Assembly: GCA_027627225.1 (NCBI GenBank)
Contig: JAPFQT010000040.1
Location: forward strand, 186,001 to 250,000
Length of the DNA stretch: 64,000 bases
Source: Congeria kusceri
Lineage: Eukaryota > Mollusca > Bivalvia > Myida > Dreissenidae
Direction of reading: 5' to 3'
Under the pieces are notes generated by a model. The model did no database searches. It saw only the letters and a list, made by a program, of their open reading frames with translations, and was not told the DNA's origin. Shown piece by piece: positions 24,489-36,268 of this stretch. Positions within the stretch are counted from its first letter, which is position 1. Each line of letters starts with the position of its first letter. Both the position numbers and the translations under genes were made by a program.

Positions 24489-24729
24489 GAGGCGCGTCAT
24501 TAGAAAACCGGACTTAATGCATGTGTGTAAAGTGTCGTCCCGGATTAGCCTGTGCAGTCCGCACTTTCCGCTTTTATGGTATTTTCTGTTTCAAGGAAGT
24601 CTCCTCTAAACATAAATCCACTGTGGGCGGAAAGTGTCGTCCCGGATTAGCCTGTGCGGACTGCACAGGCTGATCCGGGACGACACTTTACGCACATGCA
24701 TTAACACCTGTTTTCCCACGACGCGCCTC
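24489..24729. mobile_element. Hairpin MITE with GAGGCGCGTC ends
   Basis: 241 bp bounded by perfect 10-base inverted ends GAGGCGCGTC/GACGCGCCTC and flanked by short A-runs. Inside, GTGTCGTCCCGGATTAGCCT occurs twice in direct orientation and once inverted (24669-24687), forming a long stem with TGCGGACTGCACAGGCT. I associate this repeat with heterodont bivalves including Dreissena. Non-coding. Confidence 0.85.
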
Positions 24730-25074
24730 AAATCTGTCTTTAATCTGTACTTATTTACCCGTTTTAATCAGTCATTACATAGTGCCAACAGAAAAGAGTA
24801 GGGAAAAAAGTACAAAAAAAATACTTCAATATAATAAAAGTCCGCCCTCCCTCCTGATTTTTCGGAACAAAGTGCCCGAGAAACAATTCATTAATTTAGT
24901 TTAGCCTTAACAACCGTAAGTGCAGTTTTGTTCTACTTCTGCTTGTTTTGAGGTTCAAGAACATTCGTGCTGAGTGTTCTATGAAAGAAATGAATGAAAT
25001 TTCTTTGGAAATTGACTTATTGAAAAGATGGAATTTCTCATAATGTTCTAAAATGACATTGTTAGTTAACTTGT

Positions 25075-25765
25075 GTGCGTGTTCGCATGAGAACATGTGC
25101 GTGCTCGTCTATGAACGTGTGCGTGTTTGTCTGTGAACGTTCGCGTGTGCGTGTTAGCCTATGATTGTGTGCGTGTTCGCATGCGATCATTCGCGCTTGC
25201 TTGTTCGCCTATGAATGTATGCGTGTTCGCCTGTGAACGTATGCGTGTTCGCCTATGAACATGCTCGTGTTCGCGTGTGAACGTGTGCGTGTTCGCGTGT
25301 GCGTGTTCGCTTATGGTTATGTGCGTGTTCGCCTATGGACATATGCGTGTTCGCCTATGAAGGTGTGCGTGCGAACGTGTGCGTGTTTGCCTATGAACAT
25401 GCTCATGTGAACGTGTGCGTGTTTGAGTGTGCGTGTTCGCTTATGGACATGTGCGTGTTCGCCTGTGGACATATGCGTGTTCGCCTATGAGCATGTGCGT
25501 GTTCACCTGTGAACGTGTGCGTAGTCGCATATGAGCGTGTGTGTGTTCACCTGTAAACATGTGCGTGTGAACGTGTGCGTGTTCGCCTAAGAACGTGTTC
25601 ATGTTCGAGTGTGAACGTGTGCTTGTTCGCCTATAAACCTGTGCATGTTCGTTTGTAAACGTGCGCGTCTTCGCATATGATGGTGTGTGTGTGTGTGAAT
25701 TTGTTCGTGTTCGCCTATGAACATGTGCGTGTTGGCGTGTGAACGTGTGCGTGTCCGCTTGTGAA
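25075..25765 (+). repeat. 12/24-bp tandem repeat (GTGCGTGTTCGC)
   Basis: A core of GTGTGCGTGTTCGCCTATGA with a period of 24 bases (two half-units near 12) continues for about 690 bases with frequent short units. Alternating purine/pyrimidine GTGCGTGT runs give some Z-DNA potential. The 63-codon frame inside is a repeat by-product. Confidence 0.9.
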
Positions 25766-25934
25766 CCTGTACTATTTTATGCCATGACTTTCAACTTATT
25801 TCTTATGAAGTAAATTTTGAAAGCAAAAACTATTAACAGATGAAAACGTAATATTTCTTTTCACCACGGGAGATAACAAGAATAATGAAGTGGGCAGAAT
25901 TATATATGGATTTGTTCCCCTTACTTTAGAAATA

Positions 25935-26108
25935 TATGTCAAATCATGTTAGAATCGAAATACGTTTTGCATTACCGTTGTCTATCAGCCAAAAAATAAC
26001 TCTATGTCGTTTTGATGCGTGGCTATTAAACAACTCGTTTAATTCCTGCGCATCAGATCTCCAAATTGTTTTTATTGTTTATTGGCCGATAAATCGAAAA
26101 TGATAAAT
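25935..26108 (+). mobile_element. Foldback element, family FB, copy 3 (core only)
   Basis: Core with TCATGTTAGAATCGAAATA, GTCGTTTTGATGCGTGGC and the closing arm with TTTATTGGCCGATAAATCG. More decayed than copy 2, and the tail module is missing. Confidence 0.7.
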
Positions 26109-26387
26109 CCCAAGCCTTTAGTGTGACGCTAGCCGAATTATTATATCAAGAAAGCAAAATTTTCAAAATGATATACCACGATTCGTTATTACTATTAAAG
26201 TACAGTGTTGTTTACCATCTAAATACGATTGAATAATAATTGACATAGCACTGTCATCCAGATATCTATAGTGGTCAATTACCTGACGACCCTTGATTAT
26301 ACCGCTCCGTTAGTCGATCACAACTCCACCGAACACCAACGAAGAAATAATAACCGCGCCAAGGTACTTATGTTTAAATGAATTTGA
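26109..26387. other. Intergenic, nothing recognised
   Basis: Short unassigned stretch immediately 5' of the truncated LINE. Confidence 0.4.
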
Positions 26388-26789
26388 CGTTGGTTTATTT
26401 TGGATTACGTTTATTACAAAAATAATTTTATGTACGAATGTTATCTTGATATATTGCCTGCTAGTCTCAGAAAATTTTTTACACGTTTTAGAATTTGTGC
26501 TCATTCGTTAAGAATTCATACAGGCCGCTATGGCTCAAATAATATACCAAGAAATGAAAGGCACTGTCTCTACTGTGGAAGGCGTGATTTAGAAGATGTG
26601 TACCATTTTATATGCATTTGTCCATGTTACTCAACAGTAAGGCGACGATTTCTTGATAAACGATTTTACGATAGACCATCTGTGTATAAGTTCAATTCAT
26701 TAATGGGATCAGTTAACTCTGATGTTGTTAAAAGTGTTGCCAAATATATTAAATATTCATTAGAAATTAGACAATCTATTCATGTATAA
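26388..26789 (+). pseudogene. C-terminus of a LINE reverse-transcriptase polyprotein (5'-truncated)
   Basis: Open frame of 134 codons to a TAA, with stops just upstream and no proper start. It carries the features of the end of non-LTR ORF2 proteins: a basic stretch (SLRKFFTRFRICAHSLRIHT), the GRY/NIPRNERHC segment, and the zf-RVT-type motif C-x2-C-x8-H-x4-C (CLYCGRRDLEDVYHFICIC) followed by CP. The catalytic reverse-transcriptase and endonuclease domains are absent because the copy is 5'-truncated, the usual result of target-primed reverse transcription. The tail with KFNSLMGSVNSDVVKSVAKY reminds me of Nimb/I-type LINEs in molluscs, which is a recollection rather than a search result. It is flanked 3' by UTR and a simple-repeat tail, and no other LINE remnant is seen in the window. 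Confidence 0.75.
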
Positions 26790-27006
26790 TATACATGTAC
26801 ATCGCTCTCCATTCGTTTGCAACTTATGTTATGTTATACTGCAATTAATTCGTTTCGTTTTTAATTTGCATATATTTCACGATTTTTAGAACAAATTCCG
26901 AATGCATTGACCGCGTATAGAATGTATATATGTTCGTTTTATTTTTCTAGATCATGTACTTTGTACTAATCTTGAATAAAACTATTGTCTTGTCTTGTCT
27001 TGTCTT
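26388..27006 (+). mobile_element. 5'-truncated non-LTR retrotransposon with (CTTGT)n tail
   Basis: Comprises the ORF2 remnant, about 190 bases of 3'UTR, an AATAAA-like signal (CTTGAATAAAACTATTG) and a short (CTTGT)n tail at 26985-27006. A simple repeat instead of poly-A is a known 3' end type in several LINE clades. Confidence 0.75.
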
Positions 27007-27749
27007 TATTTGTTTATCTGTTTGTCTGTTTGTTAGCAACTTGACGTCTGTCTGTTAGCAATTGTACGCATTTAACATTTTCTAGGAAGTTTGGAAATTG
27101 CCCAATGAACACATGATTAGCAGTTAGTGGTGATCCGGATTACCGTCGGGATCCTTTTAGATGAATGTTTATCATTGGAAGATAGGAAGGTAACCTATTA
27201 CTGGAAACATCCATTATTTTAAGTAATCGTGGTTTTTCATGACATAATAATATGTATGTCATCTACATACGGCTATAGCTTGTCGAAAATTTATGTTAAA
27301 ACTCGAGCGGCAGATTTAGAGGGGTTAGGGTCGGGGGATAAGGCGCGGTACGTCTCCCGTAAAATTGTCTAATTTTAAAATTCGATTTTTGTTTAAATTG
27401 CACAATATTAACTTACAACTACTTAGACATTGTCACATTCTCCTGAATCGAAGAATGACATACGTCTGTCAAATGAGTCTATCAGCTTATCCGCTTTCTT
27501 ACTGTAATATATTTGCACAGAAGCCTAGAACGCTGGTAGAATCTCTTCTAATTAATAATAACGCGCGATTTAATTTTGTTCTTGATTTCCAAAATATATC
27601 GTTTATACATGTATAGATTGGAAGGTTATGAAATATTTACGCCACCTCGAACTACAAATCCTGTATCGGGGTCTGCTATTGAATTATAAGAAACAAGAAA
27701 TATCTTTAAAAAAGATATTCGGCGTATGTTGTAAATGTTTGTAAAGAGT
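27007..27749. other. Intergenic, nothing recognised
   Basis: Includes an 83-codon open frame at 27365-27616 without recognisable motif. Confidence 0.4.
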
Positions 27750-27870
27750 GTAAATTAAATATCCTACATGAATATTTAAAACTGATACATATGATGATTT
27801 GCTTTATAAACGAACAGACTCATTTCTTCATAGATCGTCATTCTACACGCATTTAATATAATTTTTAGAA
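27750..27870 (+). repeat. Dispersed repeat, copy 2 (pair with 10098-10215)
   Basis: Same words in the same order as 10098-10215, including TCATTTCTTCATAGATCGT and GTAAATT..AATATCC; no known class. Confidence 0.7.
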
Positions 27871-28660
27871 AATAAAATAAATATATAAATTTTCATTATC
27901 AAATAGCGAACTCATATTTTCATGTGGCTAGCTCCTGAAACAGTAGTATGCAATGTTTCTATATTTAAAATAAATTAAAAGGACAGCATTATTTCATGTC
28001 AAAGTAATGAACTGATGAACTGTCCCATGTTTTAGATCAGTGCTACTTGAATAGCCCAAATAAGTCAGACTCATCTGCGCATCAATGTCAGTATGTTTAT
28101 CTTTACAAAGTACCGTTAGCAATAGAGATAATACATTAAACAAAGAAATATATGTTTGAAGCGTTAGTATTAAAGTCTTTTAGTAAACAATGCATTTATT
28201 CAGTCTATATCAAAACAATGTCTATTTGTGGATTGAATAGCCTCAGCACGAGAATTTGGTGTCAGTATTTTACAAGAAAAACAATGATGCAGAGCGTCAA
28301 ATGGCGCCGTGAAACTATGAAAAGTCTAAATGATTAACATAACTTCATTATGAAATGTCCGTACAATTAACCGATCGTACATTTTCATCAGTGAATCTTT
28401 TTTAATCTAAACAATTTATACAGTATTTGTCAGTCAAATCAGGCAAATCAAAATTTACTAGAAGCTAGATTGTTTCCAAGAAAATAATAATAGAATGAAT
28501 ATCAACCTTTATCATATTTGCAACAGAATAAGCATTTATACTATGTGTGCCAAATAAAAACAAACCGTGACAAACATCAGGGAACATTCATCGCAATAAA
28601 AAAATAATGATTTGACTTAATTGTGTGATAACAAAAACGTAACGTAATTTTAAATAGTGG
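27871..28660. other. Intergenic, nothing recognised
   Basis: AT-rich; a 61-codon frame at 28152-28337 is likely chance. Confidence 0.4.
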
Positions 28661-29340
28661 CGAAATAGATTTATATTCCTTTGGGAAAATACGTCTCGAG
28701 CGTTTTTGTGTACAACTATTATTGAGAAAGAGTAAGAGAAAATGCAATTCTTAATCATTCTTAATAAATAGATCTACCAACCTTTATTCAAATCAACATA
28801 CATGGTAAGTATATAAATATAAGTAATTCTTCATTGTTTATTAATCTTATCGTCGATGATTATCTGGATGCTCGTTAGAACGACTCAGTGTTGTTGACGT
28901 GTATACTAGTCTATTAATAGGCGCAGGTTAGTCAGCATTTTGTCTATGGAACGTTGCCTATCGAATATGCGATGTTAACGGGGGATTTTCCCAAGGTTAT
29001 AATTGTATTACACGGCCTGTAAACATCGGCGTGTAATTGGAAAATGAAAATTGAGCCAATGCAACTTTCTAGGTGGAGCTCAGAACTGGAAATCAGTCAA
29101 AAATGTAAACAAAGTAAAGAAATCTGTCTGGATTTTTCCACATTGGCTAATTTTTCCATTCACCTCCAAAAAGAAATGGAGCCATTTTTTACAGGCCGTG
29201 GTTGGGATTTCTTTTAAAATAGCGGATGCAATGTTAGGATTTACTCCTTCGGGGCTACTGGCGGGAAAGTTTCACAACATTTGAATGGATGTTGAGAAAG
29301 GTAAAAAGTTGGGTTAAACAGCTACGCCGAAAAAATGTAA
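28661..29340 (+). repeat. Diverged segmental duplicate, copy 1
   Basis: Shares ordered words with 32000-32735: GCAATT..AATAAAT, CATTCAAAT/TATTCAAAT, TATAAATATAA, TGGAACG and CAGCTACGCCGAAAAA (29319 and 32716). This copy additionally holds the MITE at 29011-29200. Confidence 0.4.
29011..29200. mobile_element. Foldback MITE, 190 bp
   Basis: Perfect 13-base ends CACGGCCTGTAAA/TTTACAGGCCGTG, with further inverted similarity inside (GAGCCAATG near 29055, CATTGGCTAA near 29143). Only one copy was found in the window. A 77-codon frame starting at 29051 overlaps it and extends beyond it; it is not considered a gene. Confidence 0.75.
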
Positions 29341-29600
29341 ATTTATTTGACATGGTTTATTCGCGTTTGTTTCCATATTTTCCAAAAGGACATGTTTAAC
29401 GAGGACACTACATGATAACGACGATTTAATCGCGGGCGGAACCATCACGTTGCAAAGCTTAAGTTTCTACGTACATCAAGGAAAGTTGTTTTTTTGAGAC
29501 GATGGATAAACGTTCACCTCCATTATTTGCAAAATAGAGAGTAGTCCGAGGATTTTACTTCAAACCAAAGTCATTTCCCTGGCTACCCACAAGTCATATG
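29341..29600. other. Intergenic, nothing recognised
   Basis: Short spacer between the 190-bp MITE region and the M1 element. Confidence 0.4.
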
Positions 29601-29943
29601 TTAAAGGGACAGTTTCACAGCTTGGGTGTGGAAAACATTTTTTTAACTGGAATTTTAGAACAGGAATTTGTAGAATCCATCGAAATAGTTTGGTCTGCTA
29701 TGCTATTCGGTTGTAATTTGTAAAACATAATTATTTTGATTTGGATTATGCCTTTTTGTATCATAAATTACCTGGTTATGTCTACCAGGTAGCAATTAAT
29801 TCCCCCCAAAATAACAGATATTTGTCACAAGAACTATGCTGTTAAAACATTAAAATAGGAACAATAAATGTATTATAGAACAGGAAAAGTCAGTTTCAGA
29901 AAATTAATTTTCACAGCCTATAATTGAGAAACTGCACCTTTAA
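29601..29943. mobile_element. MITE, family M1, copy 1
   Basis: Left TTAAAGGGACAGTTTCACAG, right the near-inverse GAGAAACTGCACCTTTAA. The body shares ATAATTATTTTGAT, TATGTCTACCAGGTAGCAA and GAACAATAAA with 47133-47489. Both ends include TTAA, which may be the target duplication. 343 bp, non-coding. Confidence 0.85.
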
Positions 29944-31999
29944 AAAGCAATGTTCATTACGAGCAGTACAACTCACTCAAAGTGGAATGACACGACCAAA
30001 CCAAAACATGCGTAATCTGACAATAGAGACTTCAGCTGCCTATAGAAAATACGCAACCAAGCCGGGTTCAGAGGTTTTGTGTAATTTCTTTCCTGAAGTC
30101 ATTTGTTAAAGCAAGGTTTATTTTATATTATTAAAAGGCCATGTGCAAAAATGCAATCACGCTTTTTTATCGGACATGTTTGTATCAACCATTATGCAAC
30201 CTTTTCTTCTGATAAATGTAGACAAAAGCCGGAGTATGTTTGATGCTCTGTTCTATTTGCAATAGTTAAAGTGAATTATAAAGTGCATATGACGTTAACC
30301 ATTTCTGTATCTTACAAGCATCGCCTGAATATCTGATTTTAATGCGCTGATAATATAATGAGATCCATTACACAATCTTCTATGACAAATGTACAGGTTT
30401 GTAATGCACATAGACTATTCGGATAACCTGTTTTCAGCTCTAACATGCCTAACGCACTGCCCTCGAGTGTTTCTCAACGGAATGTATTGACGGATTACTG
30501 CAGTGTTGTGGTAAAGGGTAATGAATTAATGTTCGTTTATTTTGAGGTGCGATTTTTTGGCAGAGAAAGTATATTCGGAGAGTGTCTAGGTATAAAGTTC
30601 TTATACTAGTGTAGTCAACTCGATCTGATATTTACAGTAACATAGAACATGCATCCCTTGAATTCGTACCAGCGAACTAGCACGCATGACACTGACACAG
30701 AGCAAAATTAACGAAAATATTAATACTATATAAAAATATAAAATACGTAATGCTAGTGAATACGCTTTCAAATGCACGACTTATGACTTGATTTTATTGC
30801 AATGATCCTAGTCCAATGGTCGAACGTACGATATCCCGGTCGCATGTTTAGACTCCATATCCATTACAGCGCTGTTACTACTAAAACAGGATTGGTATTG
30901 AATCGGACTAGTACTTTACATTTCTATGAAAGATTACTTATACGTACCTGTCTAAGATAATGGGTCGATGCCGTATTAAATTCGCTTGAGCCTCACACTG
31001 GGTACGCAAAGTATTCAAGTGCTTTGATTTACTGGCCTCCTAATAGCACTTGCCAACGATACGGAACCTTTTATTAAAAATGCAAGATATTTCTGTTTAT
31101 CACCACATGGTAGATATTTACTCACATGCTGCCACTCTCGCTGTTGTTGTTGTATAACAAGCCTGTTAGCCAGACATAAGCGCGTCTCTGGTATAATGAT
31201 GTTTGTTTGGGGGGGGGGGGGGAGGGGGGTCTGCAAGATAACCAGCAGCATCGCTCATGATATGCCTCTCGACCAAGTGTGTAACAGTGACCAGTAAGCA
31301 TTTACTTTTTGTTAAAATAAAATATCAAAGAATACGATTAAACGGTTTGGCATAAAGTAAGTATATCGTTCACAATAGTTAATGGCTTGTCCAGTAATAT
31401 ATTAGTTTTTACGAGTATACAAGAGGAAATGCGAAAATCGCAAGACTATAACATAAAAAGAACGAAAAGGTGTTTAACGGTTTACTCATGACACATTTTG
31501 AGTGACTTTTGTGGACTGAGTTTATGTAATGATCGCATAGCACTTAGAAAAAAATAGTTTTTAAAGCTTTTTTAGTGATATGGGCTTGAACATGTTGTTC
31601 TTGCAAAAAGCGTTACTCTAGCGCGACACTATCGTTTTGTGCAGCATTTTGGTGTTTTCATCATTAATACATCTTCACAGTGTTTGAATAAGAAATAAAT
31701 CCACAAATCCAATTGTGGAGTCCATTTGTCACGAAATGCGAAGTGTTGCATGTGGGAAAGTTATCTAGAATTCAGTTAGCCCTGTACATTAAAGTGAGAA
31801 GTCAGTTTGAGAAAAAATATTACGGCACAGGGAAATACACATGATCGGTTTTCACAAATCCACAATCTTATGACGATTTTAAATTATATCAGAAGAAATA
31901 TGATATATCGGGGTTCCTGTTTATAATTAGTAATGCAAATTGTGTATTCATGCTACGCGAATAGCAATTCGACGTATTCCGAATCTTTTTTCATAACAT
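29944..31999. other. Intergenic with a poly-G tract
   Basis: No gene recognised. At 31208-31230 a G-rich tract (two G-runs separated by a single A) could form a G-quadruplex or simply be a slippage tract. A 78-codon minus frame at 31015-31251 has no motif. Confidence 0.45.
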
Positions 32000-32735
32000 T
32001 GTATCTATAGAAAATGTAGCATCATTTTATAGATTAAATAACATCTACTGGAGAAGTTGATAGAAAGATGCAATTATAAATAACCGTTAATAAATCGTCA
32101 CCACAATTTTCATTCAAATTAACAGTAAGTTTATAAATATAAATTCCCCATTTATTGACATTTTTAGGTTTAAGATTCTCTGAACGCTATTATTGATGCA
32201 TGTACGAGTATATTAACACAGCTATACAACTGTTGCTAGCTACGCCGCTATTTTTTGAATGACACAACTGTTTCTGGAATGTGATGAACTCGCTAGAATC
32301 AATGGGCTACATGGAACGGCAACACTGTGAATGAGATTTATGAATGGGAACATTGCACAATTGATATTTATAGAGCGTAACGCTTATATAAATGTAGGCT
32401 AAACAAAATAGTTATTTCGTTACGCGAATGAATATAGCATTCTGTTTTTGGCATACTATGAGAAAATACGTTCATACTTAGCCTCAGTTCTAGAGTATAT
32501 GTTGAAGATATGTTTATAACTTCGTTTTAACCGCTTATGTAAACAATTATGTAAATTTTTAATCCCCAAAAGTATGCAACAGTTATTGGTATACGTTAAG
32601 CCATTGTTTGAAGTTTGCATTCCCTAGAATTAGAAAAATTGCCCAATTCTATTGGCATTCAATTTTCCCGCTGCACAATTATCGCAAGAAAATCTGATTC
32701 AAAAGTGATCTTAGACAGCTACGCCGAAAAACGAC
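32000..32735 (+). repeat. Diverged segmental duplicate, copy 2
   Basis: Counterpart of 28661-29340, offset by about 3.3-3.4 kb, without the 190-bp MITE. Similarity is patchy (about two thirds by eye), so the relationship is tentative. Confidence 0.4.
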
Positions 32736-33489
32736 AACTACATGTGTAGTCTTCGTCAGGTAGTTTACAGCCAACACGTTCATAAAATGAAAACAGTTTC
32801 ATGACCGTAATATTGAAGATTTTGCACGCATGTGATATACGCTTTGACTGTTTATTGTTTACCAGTGAAAATGTTTTGAATATGAAATTTGTGTCCACGA
32901 AAAGCTTTTTTTTAACGATATTTTTATTTATCATGTTTGTCGGAAAATATCGCTTATTATTAATATTATTAAAACACCGAGGAGATACCTCCCAACTTGC
33001 AGTCGCTAAGGTTGTTCATAGTTGTTAAAAAAAATGTTCTTTTTACTGCAATTTTCTTTATATATTTTACCATGGGTTACACCAAACTGTATTCAGTTTT
33101 GATGTATCTGTTTTTGATGCTCGTTTACGCAAATCGAAAACGACGGTGAAATAAACGGCGCTTGTCTGTTCCTGCACCACGCCTGGGAGTCACAGCGTTT
33201 TGTGCCACGCGTTTAATTTGTGGTATATGTCTTCCTGTGTACGGACCGAGAAACATACCATATAAGACATGATGCATCCTGATTAACACGTTGAAATGCA
33301 ACATGTATGTAGAAATACAAAAATGACGGTTGTTTACAGAGCATAACATACGGTTAACTGGTTAACTTTTCAAACTAATCAAGTCACATGTACAATTTTT
33401 TAAAAAACGATTAATGTTAACAGAGTGTTTATTATGACAACATTTTATGTCAATGTAAATGCATTAGTGTTGTAATTACAGACAGTAAA
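32736..33489. other. Intergenic, nothing recognised
   Basis: Short overlapping frames on both strands around 32.7-33.35 kb show no recognisable motif. Confidence 0.4.
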
Positions 33490-34180
33490 TATAAAACAAG
33501 TGTGTTAGAGCGCTGGTCTTGGATAAAATAAGTGTGTTGGAGCGCTGGTCTTGGATAAAATAAGTGTGTTCGAGCGCTGGTCTTGGATAAAATAAGTGTG
33601 TTAGAGCGCTGGTCTTGGATACAATAAGTGTGTTGGAGCGCTAGTCTTGGATAAAATAAGTGTGTTAGAGCGCTGGTCTTGGATAAAATAAGTGTGTTAG
33701 AGCACTGGTCTTGGATAAAATATGTAAATTGGAGCGCTGGTCTTTGATAAAATAAATGTGTTAGATCGCTGGTCTTGTATAAAATAAGTGTGTTGACGTG
33801 CTAGTCTTGGATAAAATAAGCGTGTTAGAGCGCTGGTCTTGGATAAAATAAGTGTGTTAGAGCACTGGTCTTGGATAAAATATGTAAATTGGAGCGCTGG
33901 TCTTTGATAAAATAAATGTGTTAGATCGCTGGTCTTGTATAAAATAAGTGTGTTGATGTGCTAGTCTTGGATAAAATAAGCGTGTTAGAGCGCTGGTCTG
34001 GGATAAAATAAGTGTGTTAGAGCACTGGTCTTGGATAAAATATGTAAATTGGAGCGCTGGTCTTTGATAAAATAAATGTGTTAGATCGCTGGTCTTGTAT
34101 AAAATAAGTGTGTTGACGTGCTAGTCTTGGATAAAATAAGTGTGCTAGAGTGCTGTTCTTGCACAAAAAAAGTATGTGTG
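33490..34180 (+). repeat. 32-bp tandem repeat with 160-bp higher-order unit
   Basis: The unit is TTGGAGCGCTGGTCTTGGAT, AAAATAAGTGTG (32 bases). From about 33.66 kb a five-unit block of 160 bases is repeated three times; the variant AGCACTGGTC falls at 33701, 33861 and 34021. Confidence 0.95.
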
Positions 34181-34229
34181 GTGGGTTGCTAGTCTTACAT
34201 TAATTAATTGAGTGTTGCAGCGCTTTCTT

Positions 34230-35740
34230 TTCACAGAATGAGTGTGTTGGAGCGTTAGTCTTCTCCAAGTCTGTTGGAGCGCTAGTTTCTCTAAGCTGTT
34301 TGGAGCGCTAGTCTTCTCTAAGTCTGTTGGAGCGCTAGTCGTTCTCCAAGTCTGTTGGAGCGCTAGTCTTCTCTAGGTCTGTTGGAGCGCTAGTTTTCTC
34401 CAAGTCTGTTGGAGCGCTAGTCTTCTCCAAGTCTGTTGGAGCGCTAGTCTTCTCCAAGTCTGTTGGAGCGCTAGTCTTCTCTAAGTCTTATGGAGCGCTA
34501 GTCTTCTCTGTGTCTGTTGGAGCGCTCGTCTTCTCTATGTCTGCTGGAGCGCTTGTCTTTCTCCAAGTCTGTTGGAGCGCTAGTCTTCTCCAAGTCTGAT
34601 GGAGTGCTTGTCTTTCTCCAAGTCTGTTGGAGCGCTGGTCTTCTCCACGTCTGTTGGAGCGCTAGACGTTTTCCAAGTCTGTTGGAGCGCTAGTCTTTCT
34701 CCAAGTCTGTTTGAGCGCTAGTCTTTCTCCAAGTCTGTTGGAGCGCTAGTCTTTTTCCAAGTCTGTTGGAGCGCTAGTCTTCTCCACGTCTGTTGGAGCG
34801 CTAGTGTTTCTCCAAGTACGTTGGAGCGCTAGTCTTCTCTAATTCTGTTGGAGCGCTAGTCTTCTCTAAGTCTGTTGGAGCGCTAGTCTTCTCCAAGTCT
34901 GTTAGAGCGCTAGTCTTCTCCAAGTCTGATGGAGTGCTTGTCTTTCTCCAAGTCTGTTGGAGTGCTGGTCTTCTCCACGTCTGTTGGAGCGCTAGACGTT
35001 TTCCAAGTCTGTTGGAGCGCTAGTCTTTCTCCAAGTCTGTTTGAGCGCTAGTCTTTCTCCAAGTCTGTTGGAGCGCTAGTCTTTTTCCAAGTCTGTTGGA
35101 GCGCTAGTCTTCTCCACGTCTGTTGGAGCGCTAGTGTTTCTCCAAGTACGTTGGAGCGCTAGTCTTCTCTAATTCTGTTGGAGCGCTAGTCTTCTCTAAG
35201 TCTGTTGGAGCGCTAGTCTTCTCCAAGTCTGTTAGAGCGCTAGTCTTTCTCCAAGTCTGTTGGAGCGCTAGTTTTCTCTAAGTCTGTTGGAGCGCTAGTC
35301 TTTCTCCAAGCCTGTTGGAGCGCTAGTCTTCTCTGAGTGTGTTGGAGCGCTAGTCTTTCTCTAAGTCTGTTGGAGCGCTAGTCTTCTCTAAGTGTGTTGG
35401 AGCGCTAGTCTTTCTCCAAGTCTGTTGGAGCGCTAGTCTTCTCTAAGTGTGTTGGAGCGCTTTTCTTTCTCCAAGTCTGTTGGAGCGCTAGTCTTCTCTA
35501 AGTGTGTTGGCGCGATTGTCTTTCTCCAAGTCTGTTGGAGCGCTAGTCTTCTCTAAGTGTGTTGGAGCGCTTGTCTTTCTCCAAGTCTGTTGGAGAGCTT
35601 GTCTTTATCCAAGTCTGTTGGAGTGATAGTCTTCCTCTAACTGTGGAGCGATAGGGATACTCTAAGTGTGTTGGAGCGCTAGTCTTTATCCAAGTCTGTT
35701 GGAGCGCTAGTCTTTATCGAAGTCTGTTGGAACGCTAGTC
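34230..35740 (+). repeat. 27/28-bp tandem repeat with 330-bp duplicated block
   Basis: The unit is GTTGGAGCGCTAGTCTTCTC, CAAGTCT, with one-base length variants (CTTCTCC/CTTTCTCC). A block starting CAAGTCTGATGGAGTGCTTG at 34591 recurs at 34921, a 330-base duplication that keeps several private variants (TAGACGTTTTCC, AGTGTTTCTCCAAGTACG). Confidence 0.95.
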
Positions 35741-36268
35741 TTTCTCCAGTATGTTGGAGCGCTAGTCTTTCTCCAGTATGTTGGAGCGCTAGTCTTTCTC
35801 CTGTATGTTGGAGCGCTAGTCTTTCTCCAGTATGTTGGAGCGCTAGTCTTTCTCCAGTCTGTTGGAGCGCTAGTCTTTCTCCAGTCTGTTGGAGCGCTAG
35901 TCTTTCTCCAGTATGTTGGAGCGCTAGTCTTTCTCCAGTATGTTGGAGCGCTAGTCTTTCTCCAGTATGTTGGAGCGCTAGTCTTTCTCCAGTATGTTGG
36001 AGCGCTAGTCTTTCTCCAGTTTGTTGGAGCGCTAGTCTTTCTCCAGTATGTTGGAGTGCTAGTCTTTCTCCAGTCTGTTGGAGCGCTAGTCTTTCTCCAG
36101 TATGTTGGAGCTCTAGTCTTTCTCCAGTATGTTGGAGCTCTAGTCTTTCTCCAGTCTGTTGGAGCGCTAGTCTTTCTCCAGTCTGTTGGAGCGCTAGTCT
36201 TTCTCCAGTATGTTGGAGCGCTAGTCTTTCTCCAGTATGTTGGAGCGCTAGTCTTTCCCTAAGTCTGT
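35741..36268 (+). repeat. 27-bp tandem repeat, regular sub-array
   Basis: The unit is GTATGTTGGAGCGCTAGTCT, TTCTCCA (27 bases, nearly uniform). As 27 is a multiple of three, both strands stay open: the minus strand reads repeated GERLALQHT (within an open frame at 35679-36389) and the plus strand repeated ALVFLQYVG. I treat these as by-products of the repeat. Confidence 0.95.

Noticed and set aside
29051..29284. 77-codon frame with a hydrophobic segment
   Set aside because: Starts inside the 190-bp foldback MITE and runs out of it, so it is not a plausible conserved gene.
31208..31230. Poly-G tract as a regulatory G-quadruplex
   Set aside because: No gene nearby and the tract is essentially homopolymeric, more consistent with slippage.
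33125..33349. 74-codon minus-strand frame with a basic C-terminus
   Set aside because: No recognisable motif or conserved context; the length is within chance expectation.
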